DNA from: an uncultured Clostridia bacterium
GTDB taxonomy: Bacteria > Bacillota > Clostridia > Christensenellales > UBA1242
NCBI GenBank assembly: GCA_947591785.1
Contig: CANQDK010000005.1
Location: 46,416-110,415, forward strand
Direction: 5' to 3'
Length of the DNA: 64,000 bases
Every line of letters starts with the position of its first letter. Within the stretch, counting starts at the first letter, position 1. Under the pieces are notes generated by a model, which was not told the origin of the DNA, did no database searches, and saw only the letters and a list, made by a program, of their open reading frames with translations. Positions 31,601 through 40,114 of this stretch are shown here, one piece after another. The translations under genes were made by a program, and so were the position numbers.

Positions 31601-32515
31601 CTATTTTGCAAAATCGTTAAGTAAATCTTTCAGCCAAGTTCTGTCCATTTTTTTGTAAGCTTGCTCAAAATAATAGGCGAATTGATAAAGTTCAATTCTT
31701 TCTTTTAAAAATGGAATATCAAACAACTTTGGATAAAATTCTTCTAGCCAGCCAAGCACATTTTGATAGTCCTCTTTCTTGACATTCTTTTCGTCCTCTT
31801 CGTTGGCAAATTTCCAAGGTTGATCGCACATTGATTTGATAATCATCAATTCATAGTCAATTGGACAGAACAATACTCTGTCAAAATCAATCAAAAACAA
31901 TTTGCCTTTGTCATAGATGAAATTGTCAAAATGTGCATCATTATAAACCAAACTATATTCGTTTTTGTCCAAGAATTGCAAAGTATTTTTAAGTTTGTTT
32001 ATTGCCTTTGTATTGTTTATTCTAAGTTTTTCAAGGCAGTTTATTATGTCGTCAATTTGAGCCTTCCAGTGCGATTTCCAATCGTCAAAGATGTCTTTTT
32101 GAGGTAATTTAGTCACTTTTGATTGATGAATTTTCATTAAGATGTTTGCCATTTGTTTAACAATATCTCTTCGCTTTATGTCGTCAAGTTTGTGCCATAT
32201 TGAATATAGGCTCTCCCCATTTATTTGTGAAATAATCAAATAAGTCCAACCATCAAATTCGCCACTTGCAATCAGTTGTGGAATGAAATTAAAAGAGAGA
32301 GACTTATAAATATTTGTTTCTTTTTTCAAACTATCTTTTTTGTTTTCATCTTTTGTCAGTTTAATCACGTAACTTTTGTCAACAAGAAAAACATCATTTG
32401 TGAAACCAGATGATGATTTATTGATTTTTGAAAATAAAATATTCTCTTTTTTTAATATTTGCAAAACTACTTCGCAAACATTTTCAGCATTTTTCTTGCA
32501 AACACTTTCCATCAA
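31601..32515 (-). CDS. Aminoglycoside/choline phosphotransferase-like kinase
   Basis: LVYNDAHFDNFIYDKGKLFLIDFDRV catalytic/DFD-type motifs. Confidence 0.8.
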   Translation of the reverse strand: MMESVCKKNAENVCEVVLQILKKENILFSKINKSSSGFTNDVFLVDKSYVIKLTKDENKKDSLKKETNIYKSLSFNFIPQLIASGEFDGWTYLIISQINGESLYSIWHKLDDIKRRDIVKQMANILMKIHQSKVTKLPQKDIFDDWKSHWKAQIDDIINCLEKLRINNTKAINKLKNTLQFLDKNEYSLVYNDAHFDNFIYDKGKLFLIDFDRVLFCPIDYELMIIKSMCDQPWKFANEEDEKNVKKEDYQNVLGWLEEFYPKLFDIPFLKERIELYQFAYYFEQAYKKMDRTWLKDLLNDFAK

Positions 32516-32674
32516 CCTAATTTTTCCCTCGATTCTAATTCTCTCAACATAAATTTGAATATTTGCAAAAGTGATTTTTCTGCATAATTTTCAAATTACA
32601 TTTTATTCTTTGTTTCTTTGCTCCCCTCCCCAATTTCTTCCATCAACTTTTTTGGTTAAAAATTTCTTTATTTA

Positions 32675-33748
32675 TTAAAGTTTTTTATCATACAAAAACA
32701 TTGCATCACCAAAACTGAAAAAACGATATTTTTCTTTTACTGCCTGTTTATATATTGCAAGAGTTTTGTCAATGTCACCAACAAATGCACAAATTAGCAT
32801 AATTAGTGTGCTTTCTGGCAAGTGAAAGTTTGTTATCAATGCATCGACAATTTTGAATTTATATGGAGGATAAATGAAAATTTTTGTTTCACGTTTTTGT
32901 GGAACGAGTTTCCCTTCATCATTAACACCACTTTCCAGCACCCTTACAGATGTTGTTCCAACAGCAATAATTCTTCTGCCTTCTTCTTTTGCACGATTAA
33001 TTTTATCTGCAACTTCTGAAGATATTTCAAAATATTCGCTATGCATGTCATGATTTTGAATATTGTCTTCCTTAACAGGTCTAAATGTCCCTAAACCAAC
33101 ATGAAGCAAAACTTCCAAGATTTCAACGCCTTTTTGTCGAATTTTTTCAAGAAGTTGTGGTGTGAAATGTAATCCTGCTGTTGGAGCTGCACTCGAACCA
33201 TCAAACTTTGCATAAACAGTCTGATAACGATTCTTATCTTTTAGTTTTTCTTTGATATATGGTGGAAGAGGCATTGTTCCAATTTCCATTAAGTGTTCCT
33301 CAAATGTCTTTTGTGGTGAAAAATCAAAGCAAACTTTACATGAACCATACTCACCTTTTTCAATCACTTGACACTTTATATTTTCATTGAAAACAACTTC
33401 GGTTCCTTTATCAAGTCTTTTAGCAGGTTTGCAGATAACTTCCCACTGTTTAAGGTCAATACGTTTTTGTAATAGAATTTCAATTTTTGCCCCTGTTGTT
33501 GCTTTATATCCAAACAATCGTGCAGGCAGAACTTTTGTATTATTTATAACAAGGACATCACCCTTTTGCAAGTAATCAAGTATATCATAAAAATGTTTGT
33601 TTGTAATTTTATCTTTGTCACAATCATAGCACAAAAGTCTGGAGTGGTCGCGAGGTTCGATTGGTGTTTGAGCAATAAGCTCTGGCGGTAAATCATAGTG
33701 GTATGTTTTTCTCAACAAATTTTTTTCACTAATTTCTGTTTTATCCAT
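32675..33748 (-). CDS. queA: S-adenosylmethionine:tRNA ribosyltransferase-isomerase
   Basis: YDLPPELIAQTPIEPRDHSRLL, AAPTAGLHFT, NFHLPESTLIMLICAF. Confidence 0.96.
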   Translation of the reverse strand: MDKTEISEKNLLRKTYHYDLPPELIAQTPIEPRDHSRLLCYDCDKDKITNKHFYDILDYLQKGDVLVINNTKVLPARLFGYKATTGAKIEILLQKRIDLKQWEVICKPAKRLDKGTEVVFNENIKCQVIEKGEYGSCKVCFDFSPQKTFEEHLMEIGTMPLPPYIKEKLKDKNRYQTVYAKFDGSSAAPTAGLHFTPQLLEKIRQKGVEILEVLLHVGLGTFRPVKEDNIQNHDMHSEYFEISSEVADKINRAKEEGRRIIAVGTTSVRVLESGVNDEGKLVPQKRETKIFIYPPYKFKIVDALITNFHLPESTLIMLICAFVGDIDKTLAIYKQAVKEKYRFFSFGDAMFLYDKKL

Positions 33749-33825
33749 TTTTTATTTCCATTTTGATTTTTATTTCTATTTTAATATTTTAATAAAGATT
33801 GATTTTGAATCAAATAAATTATCCT

Positions 33826-34830
33826 TTATTTTATTTCTGGATATGGCAATCCAAGATGTTTATAGGCATTTTCAAGAGCAACACGTCCACGAGGAGTTCG
33901 TGCAATAAAACCAAGTTGAAGAAGATATGGCTCATAAACATCTTCAATTGTTCCTGCATCTTCGCAAATTGTTGCAGAAAGAGTTTCAAGTCCTACTGGT
34001 CCTCCGCCAAATTTATGAATAATGCTATCCAAAATTTTTCTGTCTATAAAATCAAGTCCAAGTTCGTCTATTTCCATCTTTGCAAGTGCTTGGTCAGTGA
34101 TTTCTTTTGTGATTTTGCCACTACCCATAACTTCAGCATAGTCACGCACTCGTTTAAGAAGTCTATTCGCAATTCTTGGTGTGCCACGAGAACGCTTTGC
34201 AATATCCAAACTTGCCTGCGGGTCAATATCAATATTCAATATCCCTGCTGAACGTTTTATAATTTCTTGAAGTTCTGCTGGTTCATAAAGTTCAAGTCTG
34301 CAAATCACACCAAATCTATCACGAAGAGGGCCTGTGAGCATTCCAGCTTTTGTTGTTGCACCAATTAAAGTGAAAGGTTGAATTTTTAAACGCATATTTT
34401 TTGCAGATGGGCCTTTACCAACAATAAAATCTAACGCAAAATCTTCCATTGCTGGATATAAAATTTCTTCCACACTTTTATTTAAACGATGTATTTCATC
34501 TATAAAAAGGACATCATTTTTTCCCAGATTTGTTAATATTGCGGCTAAATCTGCAGCATGCTCAATTGCAGGCCCAGATGTAACTTTAAATTGAGAACCA
34601 AGTTCGTTTGCGATAATATGAGAAAGTGTGGTTTTCCCAAGCCCTGGTGGGCCATAAAGTAAAACATGATCAAGAGCATCTTTTCGCGATTTTGCTGCTT
34701 GAATATAAACTTTTAAACTCTCTTTAACTTTTTCTTGTCCAACATACTGTGAAAGTGCAGTCGGCCTTAGAGAATTTTCAATCTCTGCGTCTGTCCAATT
34801 TTTGCTACTTGTTATAAACCTATCTTCCAT
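33826..34830 (-). CDS. ruvB: Holliday junction helicase RuvB
   Basis: [39 protein letters not shown]. Confidence 0.97.
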   Translation of the reverse strand: MEDRFITSSKNWTDAEIENSLRPTALSQYVGQEKVKESLKVYIQAAKSRKDALDHVLLYGPPGLGKTTLSHIIANELGSQFKVTSGPAIEHAADLAAILTNLGKNDVLFIDEIHRLNKSVEEILYPAMEDFALDFIVGKGPSAKNMRLKIQPFTLIGATTKAGMLTGPLRDRFGVICRLELYEPAELQEIIKRSAGILNIDIDPQASLDIAKRSRGTPRIANRLLKRVRDYAEVMGSGKITKEITDQALAKMEIDELGLDFIDRKILDSIIHKFGGGPVGLETLSATICEDAGTIEDVYEPYLLQLGFIARTPRGRVALENAYKHLGLPYPEIK

Positions 34831-34845
34831 ATTCTATCCTTTTTT

Positions 34846-34883
34846 CAATATATTGTTGTATTATGCATGCATACTACACAACA
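34846..34883. repeat. Palindromic repeat copy G (ruvA-ruvB)
   Basis: CAATATATTGTTGTATTATGCATGCATACTACACAACA. Confidence 0.88.
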
Positions 34884-34888
34884 TTTAT

Positions 34889-35491
34889 TTATTTTCCATA
34901 TTCTTTTAAAACTTTCAAAATTATTTCTTCTGCTGTTGCTCCTTCTGTAAATTTTGAGCGAGCAAGCCTGTATGCTTCGTTTTTGTTTACTCCCAAATTG
35001 ATAAGTGTTGAAACAGCATCGTTTAAAACATCTTCATTAATGTTTTCAAAAAGTGGTAGATTTTCATTGATATTTCCAAGAGAAACTGCATTGATTTTAT
35101 CCTTAAGTTCAAGACAAATACGCTCAGCACTTTTCTTTCCCAAACCTTTAACTTTTGAAAGCATAGAACTGTCGCCACTTGCAATTGCTGTCATAAGTTC
35201 AGACAACTTCACTCCTGAAAGGACGGTAATGGCACTTTTTGGTCCAATTCCTGAAACAGTGATAAGTTTTTCAAACATCATTTTTTCTTCAGCAGTTGCA
35301 AAACCATAAAGACAAACACCTGTGTTCTCACTTACTTGCAAATATGTTAAAACTTTTGCTGTTTCACCCTCCATAGGCAAACTGGCAAGAGTATTGTTTG
35401 ATATTGTCAATTCATAACCAACACCATTTACATCGATGACAAGCACATTTTCTCGCTTTTCTTCAATTGTTCCAACTAAATAAGCAATCAT
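34889..35491 (-). CDS. ruvA: RuvA
   Basis: MIAYLVGTIEEKRENVLVIDVNGVGYEL, VSGIGPKSAITVLSG. Confidence 0.95.
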   Translation of the reverse strand: MIAYLVGTIEEKRENVLVIDVNGVGYELTISNNTLASLPMEGETAKVLTYLQVSENTGVCLYGFATAEEKMMFEKLITVSGIGPKSAITVLSGVKLSELMTAIASGDSSMLSKVKGLGKKSAERICLELKDKINAVSLGNINENLPLFENINEDVLNDAVSTLINLGVNKNEAYRLARSKFTEGATAEEIILKVLKEYGK

Positions 35492-35645
35492 TTCTTACTC
35501 CATACTTTAAATTTTTATATTTTAATTTTTTATTTTTGGTTTAATTCTTTAAGGTTCTAATTTGAAAATGAAATTTATGTATTTTCTATCTTTAATTTTT
35601 TTCTTATAAATGATAAATCAAAAATCATTTAAATTTAATGTAAAA

Positions 35646-36134
35646 TTAAATCATATTGTTGTTTAATCTTGGATTTATTTGGCTGTGACACAAGGCAACC
35701 GCAAGTGCATCTGCTGCATCATCTGGTTTAGGAATTTTTTCAAGTCCAAGCACCGCTTTAACCATGAATTGCATTTGTTTTTTTTCAGCTCTTCCATTTC
35801 CTGTTAGTGCTTGTTTTATTTGCATTGGCGTGTATTCAAAAATGCGTTCACAATGTTTCATGGCAGTTAGAACAATCACTCCCCTTGCTTCAGCAACTGG
35901 AATAACAGTTGTCTGATTCCTAAAATAGAAAAGCTCTTCAATCGCGACTTCATCTGGTTTATATCTTTCAAAAAGAACTCTTAAACTTTCTTCAATACGC
36001 ATGAGTCGAACAGGAAAACTTTCTTCTTTTGGTGTTTCGATGACTCCATAATCGACAACAGCATTGTTTCTGTGTGTGTCTATAATTCCGTAACCAACTA
36101 TTCCATATCCTGGGTCAATTCCTAAAATTCTCAT
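35646..36134 (-). CDS. ruvC: RuvC
   Basis: MRILGIDPGYGIVGYGII, EELFYFRNQTTVIPVAEARG, DAADALAVALCH. Confidence 0.96.
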   Translation of the reverse strand: MRILGIDPGYGIVGYGIIDTHRNNAVVDYGVIETPKEESFPVRLMRIEESLRVLFERYKPDEVAIEELFYFRNQTTVIPVAEARGVIVLTAMKHCERIFEYTPMQIKQALTGNGRAEKKQMQFMVKAVLGLEKIPKPDDAADALAVALCHSQINPRLNNNMI

Positions 36135-36147
36135 AACTTAATTCTAA

Positions 36148-36186
36148 TAAAAAACACCCTTATTTGTCAAACAAAAATGGGTGTTA
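36148..36186 (-). terminator. Terminator between yebC and ruvC
   Basis: Minus strand AACACCC...GGGTGTT followed by T tract. Confidence 0.75.
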
Positions 36187-36297
36187 TTATATGTTTTATT
36201 TTGTTTAATTTATTAAATTATTTTTGTTAAAATTAATAATGAACAAATTGAAATGATAAATATTTAATTTTAGCACACTTATTCTTTAATTTTATTA

Positions 36298-37026
36298 TTA
36301 TTCTTCTTCATCTAAATTGACATTATGATAAACTTCTTGAACATCATCAAGGTCCTCTAAGGAATCAATCATTCTTTGAAATTTTGCTTGTTGTTCTGCA
36401 TTCAAATCAACATATAAATCTGGAACTAAAGCTGTTTCGCTTGAAACAACATTGTAGCCCTTCTTTTCAAGTCCTTCTTGCATTTTTCCGTGTTCATTTG
36501 GTTCTGTTATGATTTCAACGCTATCTTCATCTTCTTGCACATCAACTGCACCAAGTTCAATTGCATCAAGCATTAAAGCTTCACTATCTTTGACATCAAC
36601 AACAATCACAATACCTTTTCTCTTAAAAAGATAGGAAACGCAACCATTACTTCCCAAACTTCCACCATGTTTGTCAAAGGCATGTCTAACATCACCTGCA
36701 GTCCTGTTTTTATTGTCTGTTAAGCACTCAACTATGACAGCAGAACCACCAACGCCATATCCTTCATAAGTGATTGCTTCATAGTTTACTCCACCAAGTT
36801 CTCCAGCTGCTTTTTTTATGGAACGCTCAATATTATCACTTGGCATATTGTTTTGTTTTGCCTTTGCAATAATATCTTTGAGCTTGCTGTTCACATTTGG
36901 GTCACTTCCGCCTGCCTTAACACATACAGCAATTTCACGCCCAATTTTTGTGAAAATTTTTCCTCTTGCTGCATCAGTTTTTCCTTTTTTTGCTTGAATA
37001 TTATGCCATTTTGAATGTCCAGACAT
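36298..37026 (-). CDS. yebC: YebC/PmpR family protein
   Basis: SGHSKWHNIQAKKGKTDAARGKIFTKIGREI. Confidence 0.96.
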   Translation of the reverse strand: MSGHSKWHNIQAKKGKTDAARGKIFTKIGREIAVCVKAGGSDPNVNSKLKDIIAKAKQNNMPSDNIERSIKKAAGELGGVNYEAITYEGYGVGGSAVIVECLTDNKNRTAGDVRHAFDKHGGSLGSNGCVSYLFKRKGIVIVVDVKDSEALMLDAIELGAVDVQEDEDSVEIITEPNEHGKMQEGLEKKGYNVVSSETALVPDLYVDLNAEQQAKFQRMIDSLEDLDDVQEVYHNVNLDEEE

Positions 37027-37104
37027 AGTTTTCTCCTTTTATTTTATATTTATATATTAACATAAAACTTTTTAATTTCAAACTTAAAATTTAGATTTTA
37101 TTAA

Positions 37105-37923
37105 TTAAACAAATTGTTTTTTTGCAAGTTCATACATAATCAAACTGCCGCTCACACCTGCATTTAAACTTTCAATCCCCTCTTTCATTGGAATTTTGAT
37201 TGTTTTGCAACATATTTTTCGCAATTCGTCACTCACACCTTGTCCTTCATTGCCAATCACAACACCAACTATTGCCTCGGTTGTTTTGTATGTAAAAATA
37301 TTTTCACCTTTCATATCACAACACAGAAGATTGAATTTGTTTGTTTTTGCATAGGAAACAAATTCTTGTCTTGTCATTTCATAAACCTTATTTGATAAAA
37401 CAGCACCGACTGAACTGCGAATAAGTTTTTCATTTGTCCTTTTCACACTATCAATCAGAAAAACAGTTTCAAAACCTGTTGCTTTTGCTGTTCTAATCAA
37501 TGTTCCAACATTTCCTGGGTCTTGAAGTCCGTCTAAAACAAGAAAATTTGTTTTTGGAGATTCCACAACATATTGTTGGTGGTATGCAATGCATAATACT
37601 TTCTGTGGTGTTTTTGTGGTTGCAAGTTGTTCCAAAGTTTTTTCTTCAACTTTAAAAATTTTAATTTCAAAATTACTATTCTTGTTTTGATTTTCATCTA
37701 TATCTATATTTGTTTTTTGAGATTGAAAATCAATTAAAATTTTTTCAAGATGTGTTTTTTCAAATTCCTCTTCACTCAAACTTGTGAGAATATATTTTAC
37801 ATCAATATCGCCATTTGAAATTGCATCTTTTATTATTTTAATATTATCCAAAAAAAGCAAAGACTTGTTTTCTCGTTTTTGCTTTTTAAGTTCTATTATA
37901 AAGTTTTTGCTCGCCCTTTCCAA
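37105..37923 (-). CDS. SpoU/TrmH-family RNA 2'-O-methyltransferase
   Basis: FLVLDGLQDPGNVGTLIRTAKATGF, GNEGQGVS, IPMKEGIESLNAGVSGSLIMYE; TTG start at 37923 just after the rplT stop fits better than the track start. Confidence 0.88.
   Translation of the reverse strand: MERASKNFIIELKKQKRENKSLLFLDNIKIIKDAISNGDIDVKYILTSLSEEEFEKTHLEKILIDFQSQKTNIDIDENQNKNSNFEIKIFKVEEKTLEQLATTKTPQKVLCIAYHQQYVVESPKTNFLVLDGLQDPGNVGTLIRTAKATGFETVFLIDSVKRTNEKLIRSSVGAVLSNKVYEMTRQEFVSYAKTNKFNLLCCDMKGENIFTYKTTEAIVGVVIGNEGQGVSDELRKICCKTIKIPMKEGIESLNAGVSGSLIMYELAKKQFV
37571..37600. repeat. Palindromic repeat copy H (inside methyltransferase CDS)
   Basis: TATTGTTGGTGGTATGCAATGCATAATACT. Confidence 0.82.
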
Positions 37924-37924
37924 A

Positions 37925-38272
37925 TTATGCCTTCTTTGCAACAGCAACAAGTTCTGCAAATGCTTGTGGTTCTTTGACTGCCATATCTGCAAGAACTTTT
38001 CTGTTGAGGTTTACATTGGCTTTTTTCAACCCACTGATAAATCTTGAATAAGAAATATCATTCTGGTGGCAACCAGCATTTATTCTTGTTATCCAAAGTG
38101 AGCGGAAGTTTCTTTTCTTAAGTTTTCTTCCAACGTATGCATATTGTCCACTCTTCATCACTTGTTCACGTGCTGTGCGATAGAGTTTGCTTTTTGCTCC
38201 AAAATATCCTTTTGCTTGTTTAAGGATTTTTCTGCGTTTCTTTACTGCATTTACGCCTCTTTTAATTCTCAT
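37925..38272 (-). CDS. rplT: Ribosomal protein L20
   Basis: [38 protein letters not shown]. Confidence 0.97.
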   Translation of the reverse strand: MRIKRGVNAVKKRRKILKQAKGYFGAKSKLYRTAREQVMKSGQYAYVGRKLKKRNFRSLWITRINAGCHQNDISYSRFISGLKKANVNLNRKVLADMAVKEPQAFAELVAVAKKA

Positions 38273-38287
38273 AACTGTCCTCCATTA

Positions 38288-38482
38288 TTACTTTGCAAGC
38301 AAGGTCTTAATGTTTTGGCTGTTTTTTCCAGCAATGTATGAACCTTTGCGAAGTTTTCTTTTACGACTTTTAGTTTTCACTGTTAAGAAGTGCCCTTTTC
38401 CTGGTCTTGCAAACTTAACTTTTCCTGTGGCTGTCAGTGAAAATCTCTTTTTTACGCCACTATGTGTTTTTTGTTTAGGCAT
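38288..38482 (-). CDS. rpmI: Ribosomal protein L35
   Basis: MPKQKTHSGVKKRFSLTATGKVKF. Confidence 0.96.
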   Translation of the reverse strand: MPKQKTHSGVKKRFSLTATGKVKFARPGKGHFLTVKTKSRKRKLRKGSYIAGKNSQNIKTLLAK

Positions 38483-38497
38483 TTTACTTTTCTCCTT

Positions 38498-39010
38498 TTA
38501 ACCCTTTTTTGGACTGATTACAACTGAAACATTTCTCCCCATAACAACTGGCTCTTTGTCAGCAGTGCCATAGTCGGCAAGCCCTGCAACAAATTTTTTG
38601 ACATCTTCCACTGCATTATTAACATAGGCTTGTTCACGCCCACGCATACGTAATGAAACTTTTACCTTATCGCCATCTTGCAAAATCTTTTGAGCGTTTT
38701 TGATTTTAAAACTGGTGTGGTAGTCATCAATACGCATTGAAAGTTGAATTTCTTTGATTTCGCTTATTTTTTGATTTTTGCGAAGTTCTTTTTCTTTTTT
38801 CATTGCATCAAACTTATATTTTCCATAATCCATAAGCTTGCATACAGGTGGATTTGCATTTGGTGACATAAGCACAAGGTCAAGCCCTAATGCATCTGCC
38901 TTTTCCTGTGCTGATGCTTTGGAAAGCACTCCAAGTTGCTCTCCTTCCTCGCCGATAAGTCTAACTTCTTTTGCATAGATTTGGTCGTTGATTTGAAGTT
39001 CTTTAAAAAT
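38498..39010 (-). CDS. infC: Translation initiation factor IF-3 with a probable ATT start
   Basis: ELQINDQIYAKEVRLIGEEGEQLGVLS; AAAGGAG RBS upstream of ATT at 39010; the track start at 39079 is inside the leader. Confidence 0.9.
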   Translation of the reverse strand: MFKELQINDQIYAKEVRLIGEEGEQLGVLSKASAQEKADALGLDLVLMSPNANPPVCKLMDYGKYKFDAMKKEKELRKNQKISEIKEIQLSMRIDDYHTSFKIKNAQKILQDGDKVKVSLRMRGREQAYVNNAVEDVKKFVAGLADYGTADKEPVVMGRNVSVVISPKKG

Positions 39011-39198
39011 TGTCGTAATCTCCTTTAAAAAAAATTCTGCAAAATTGCAGAATCCCCTAAGAATAATCAAATCTGTCATATTGACAAATCTTAATAATTC
39101 AATTTTAATACCACATTAAAACAAAATTCAATGGGTGAGAAGGGAATCTTCTGCTTTCTTACATCGTTAATATTATCACAAAAGAATTTGTATGTCAA
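39011..39198 (-). promoter_or_regulatory. infC-rpmI-rplT leader: promoter plus attenuator (L20/IF3-type leader)
   Basis: Minus strand TTGACA-17-TAATAT; AAGAAAGCAGAAGATTCCCTTCTCACC; terminator ATTCTGCAATTTTGCAGAATTTTTTTT immediately before the infC RBS. Confidence 0.75.
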
Positions 39199-39427
39199 CT
39201 ATTTTTTAAAAATTTTTTTCTTTTTTTATTTTTAATTTGAAAATAATTTTTTATAAGATAATACAATCTGTTTATGCCTTGATTTTTTATTTCATTTAAT
39301 TAGAAAGAAAATAGGTTTAAATTTTTATATTAATATTTTTTATAATTATTTTAATATTTTTTATAATTTTACATTTTAATAGTTCAGTTTTAGTGTTTTT
39401 AACATTTTTAATAATTTCTATATATTT

Positions 39428-40075
39428 TTATTCCTTTTTTATTTTTCTCCTTCTTCTTACTTTTGTTTTTATAAAATCAAAAAGGGAAAATTCTAGAAAT
39501 TTTCCAGTTGTCATGACAATTCTATCGCAGTTGTCAACTGCATATCCCTTTAATATTGCTTTGCAAAAGATTGTTAGTCCTGCAATCATGGAACTGATAA
39601 AACAAGTAACTAAAAAATATATGCTTGCTTCATTTATGTGCATTGACAACACAAGACTCACCCCACCTGCTCCGCTTAATATTCCACAAATATCTCCAAC
39701 AACATCTCCACAAAAAGATGAAACTTTTTCTCGATTTTGACATAGTTTTTTTGCCGTTTGAAAACCCCTCTGCCCCTCTTTTGTTTGAATTCTTTCAAGG
39801 GAAGTTGATGTGACTGCAACGCCTATCATGTCAAATAGCGATGCAAAAGAAATGAAAAACACAATCACAAAAAGTGACAAAAAAACTGGCAAGGTTGGAA
39901 AAATGCTTTGTGAAATAACACTAAAAAAAACAGATAAAAAAAATGATAGCACAAAAGTTTTTATTGCCCAACTCAAATTTTTTCTTTTCATATTGATATT
40001 ATATTGAATTACAAGAAAAAATAGGACAAAACAAATGCTCTGCCCTATCAATAGTTTTCTTCTCAATCTATTCAA
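39428..40075 (-). CDS. Hypothetical multi-TM protein (DUF21-like by eye)
   Basis: 215 aa, several TM segments, basic C-terminus; true start may be ATG 39991. Confidence 0.5.
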   Translation of the reverse strand: MNRLRRKLLIGQSICFVLFFLVIQYNINMKRKNLSWAIKTFVLSFFLSVFFSVISQSIFPTLPVFLSLFVIVFFISFASLFDMIGVAVTSTSLERIQTKEGQRGFQTAKKLCQNREKVSSFCGDVVGDICGILSGAGGVSLVLSMHINEASIYFLVTCFISSMIAGLTIFCKAILKGYAVDNCDRIVMTTGKFLEFSLFDFIKTKVRRRRKIKKE

Positions 40076-40114
40076 TATTTTAGTTGTTTACTTCTCAATT
40101 TTTTCAATATTTTA
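40055..40114. repeat. Two-copy 28-bp repeat at the 3' end of the 867-aa gene
   Basis: TTTTCTTCTCAATCTATTCAATATTTTA / TTTACTTCTCAATTTTTTCAATATTTTA. Confidence 0.75.

Noticed and set aside
31601-32515. Aminoglycoside resistance gene
   Set aside because: Only generic APH/choline kinase fold motifs; no basis for calling antibiotic resistance.
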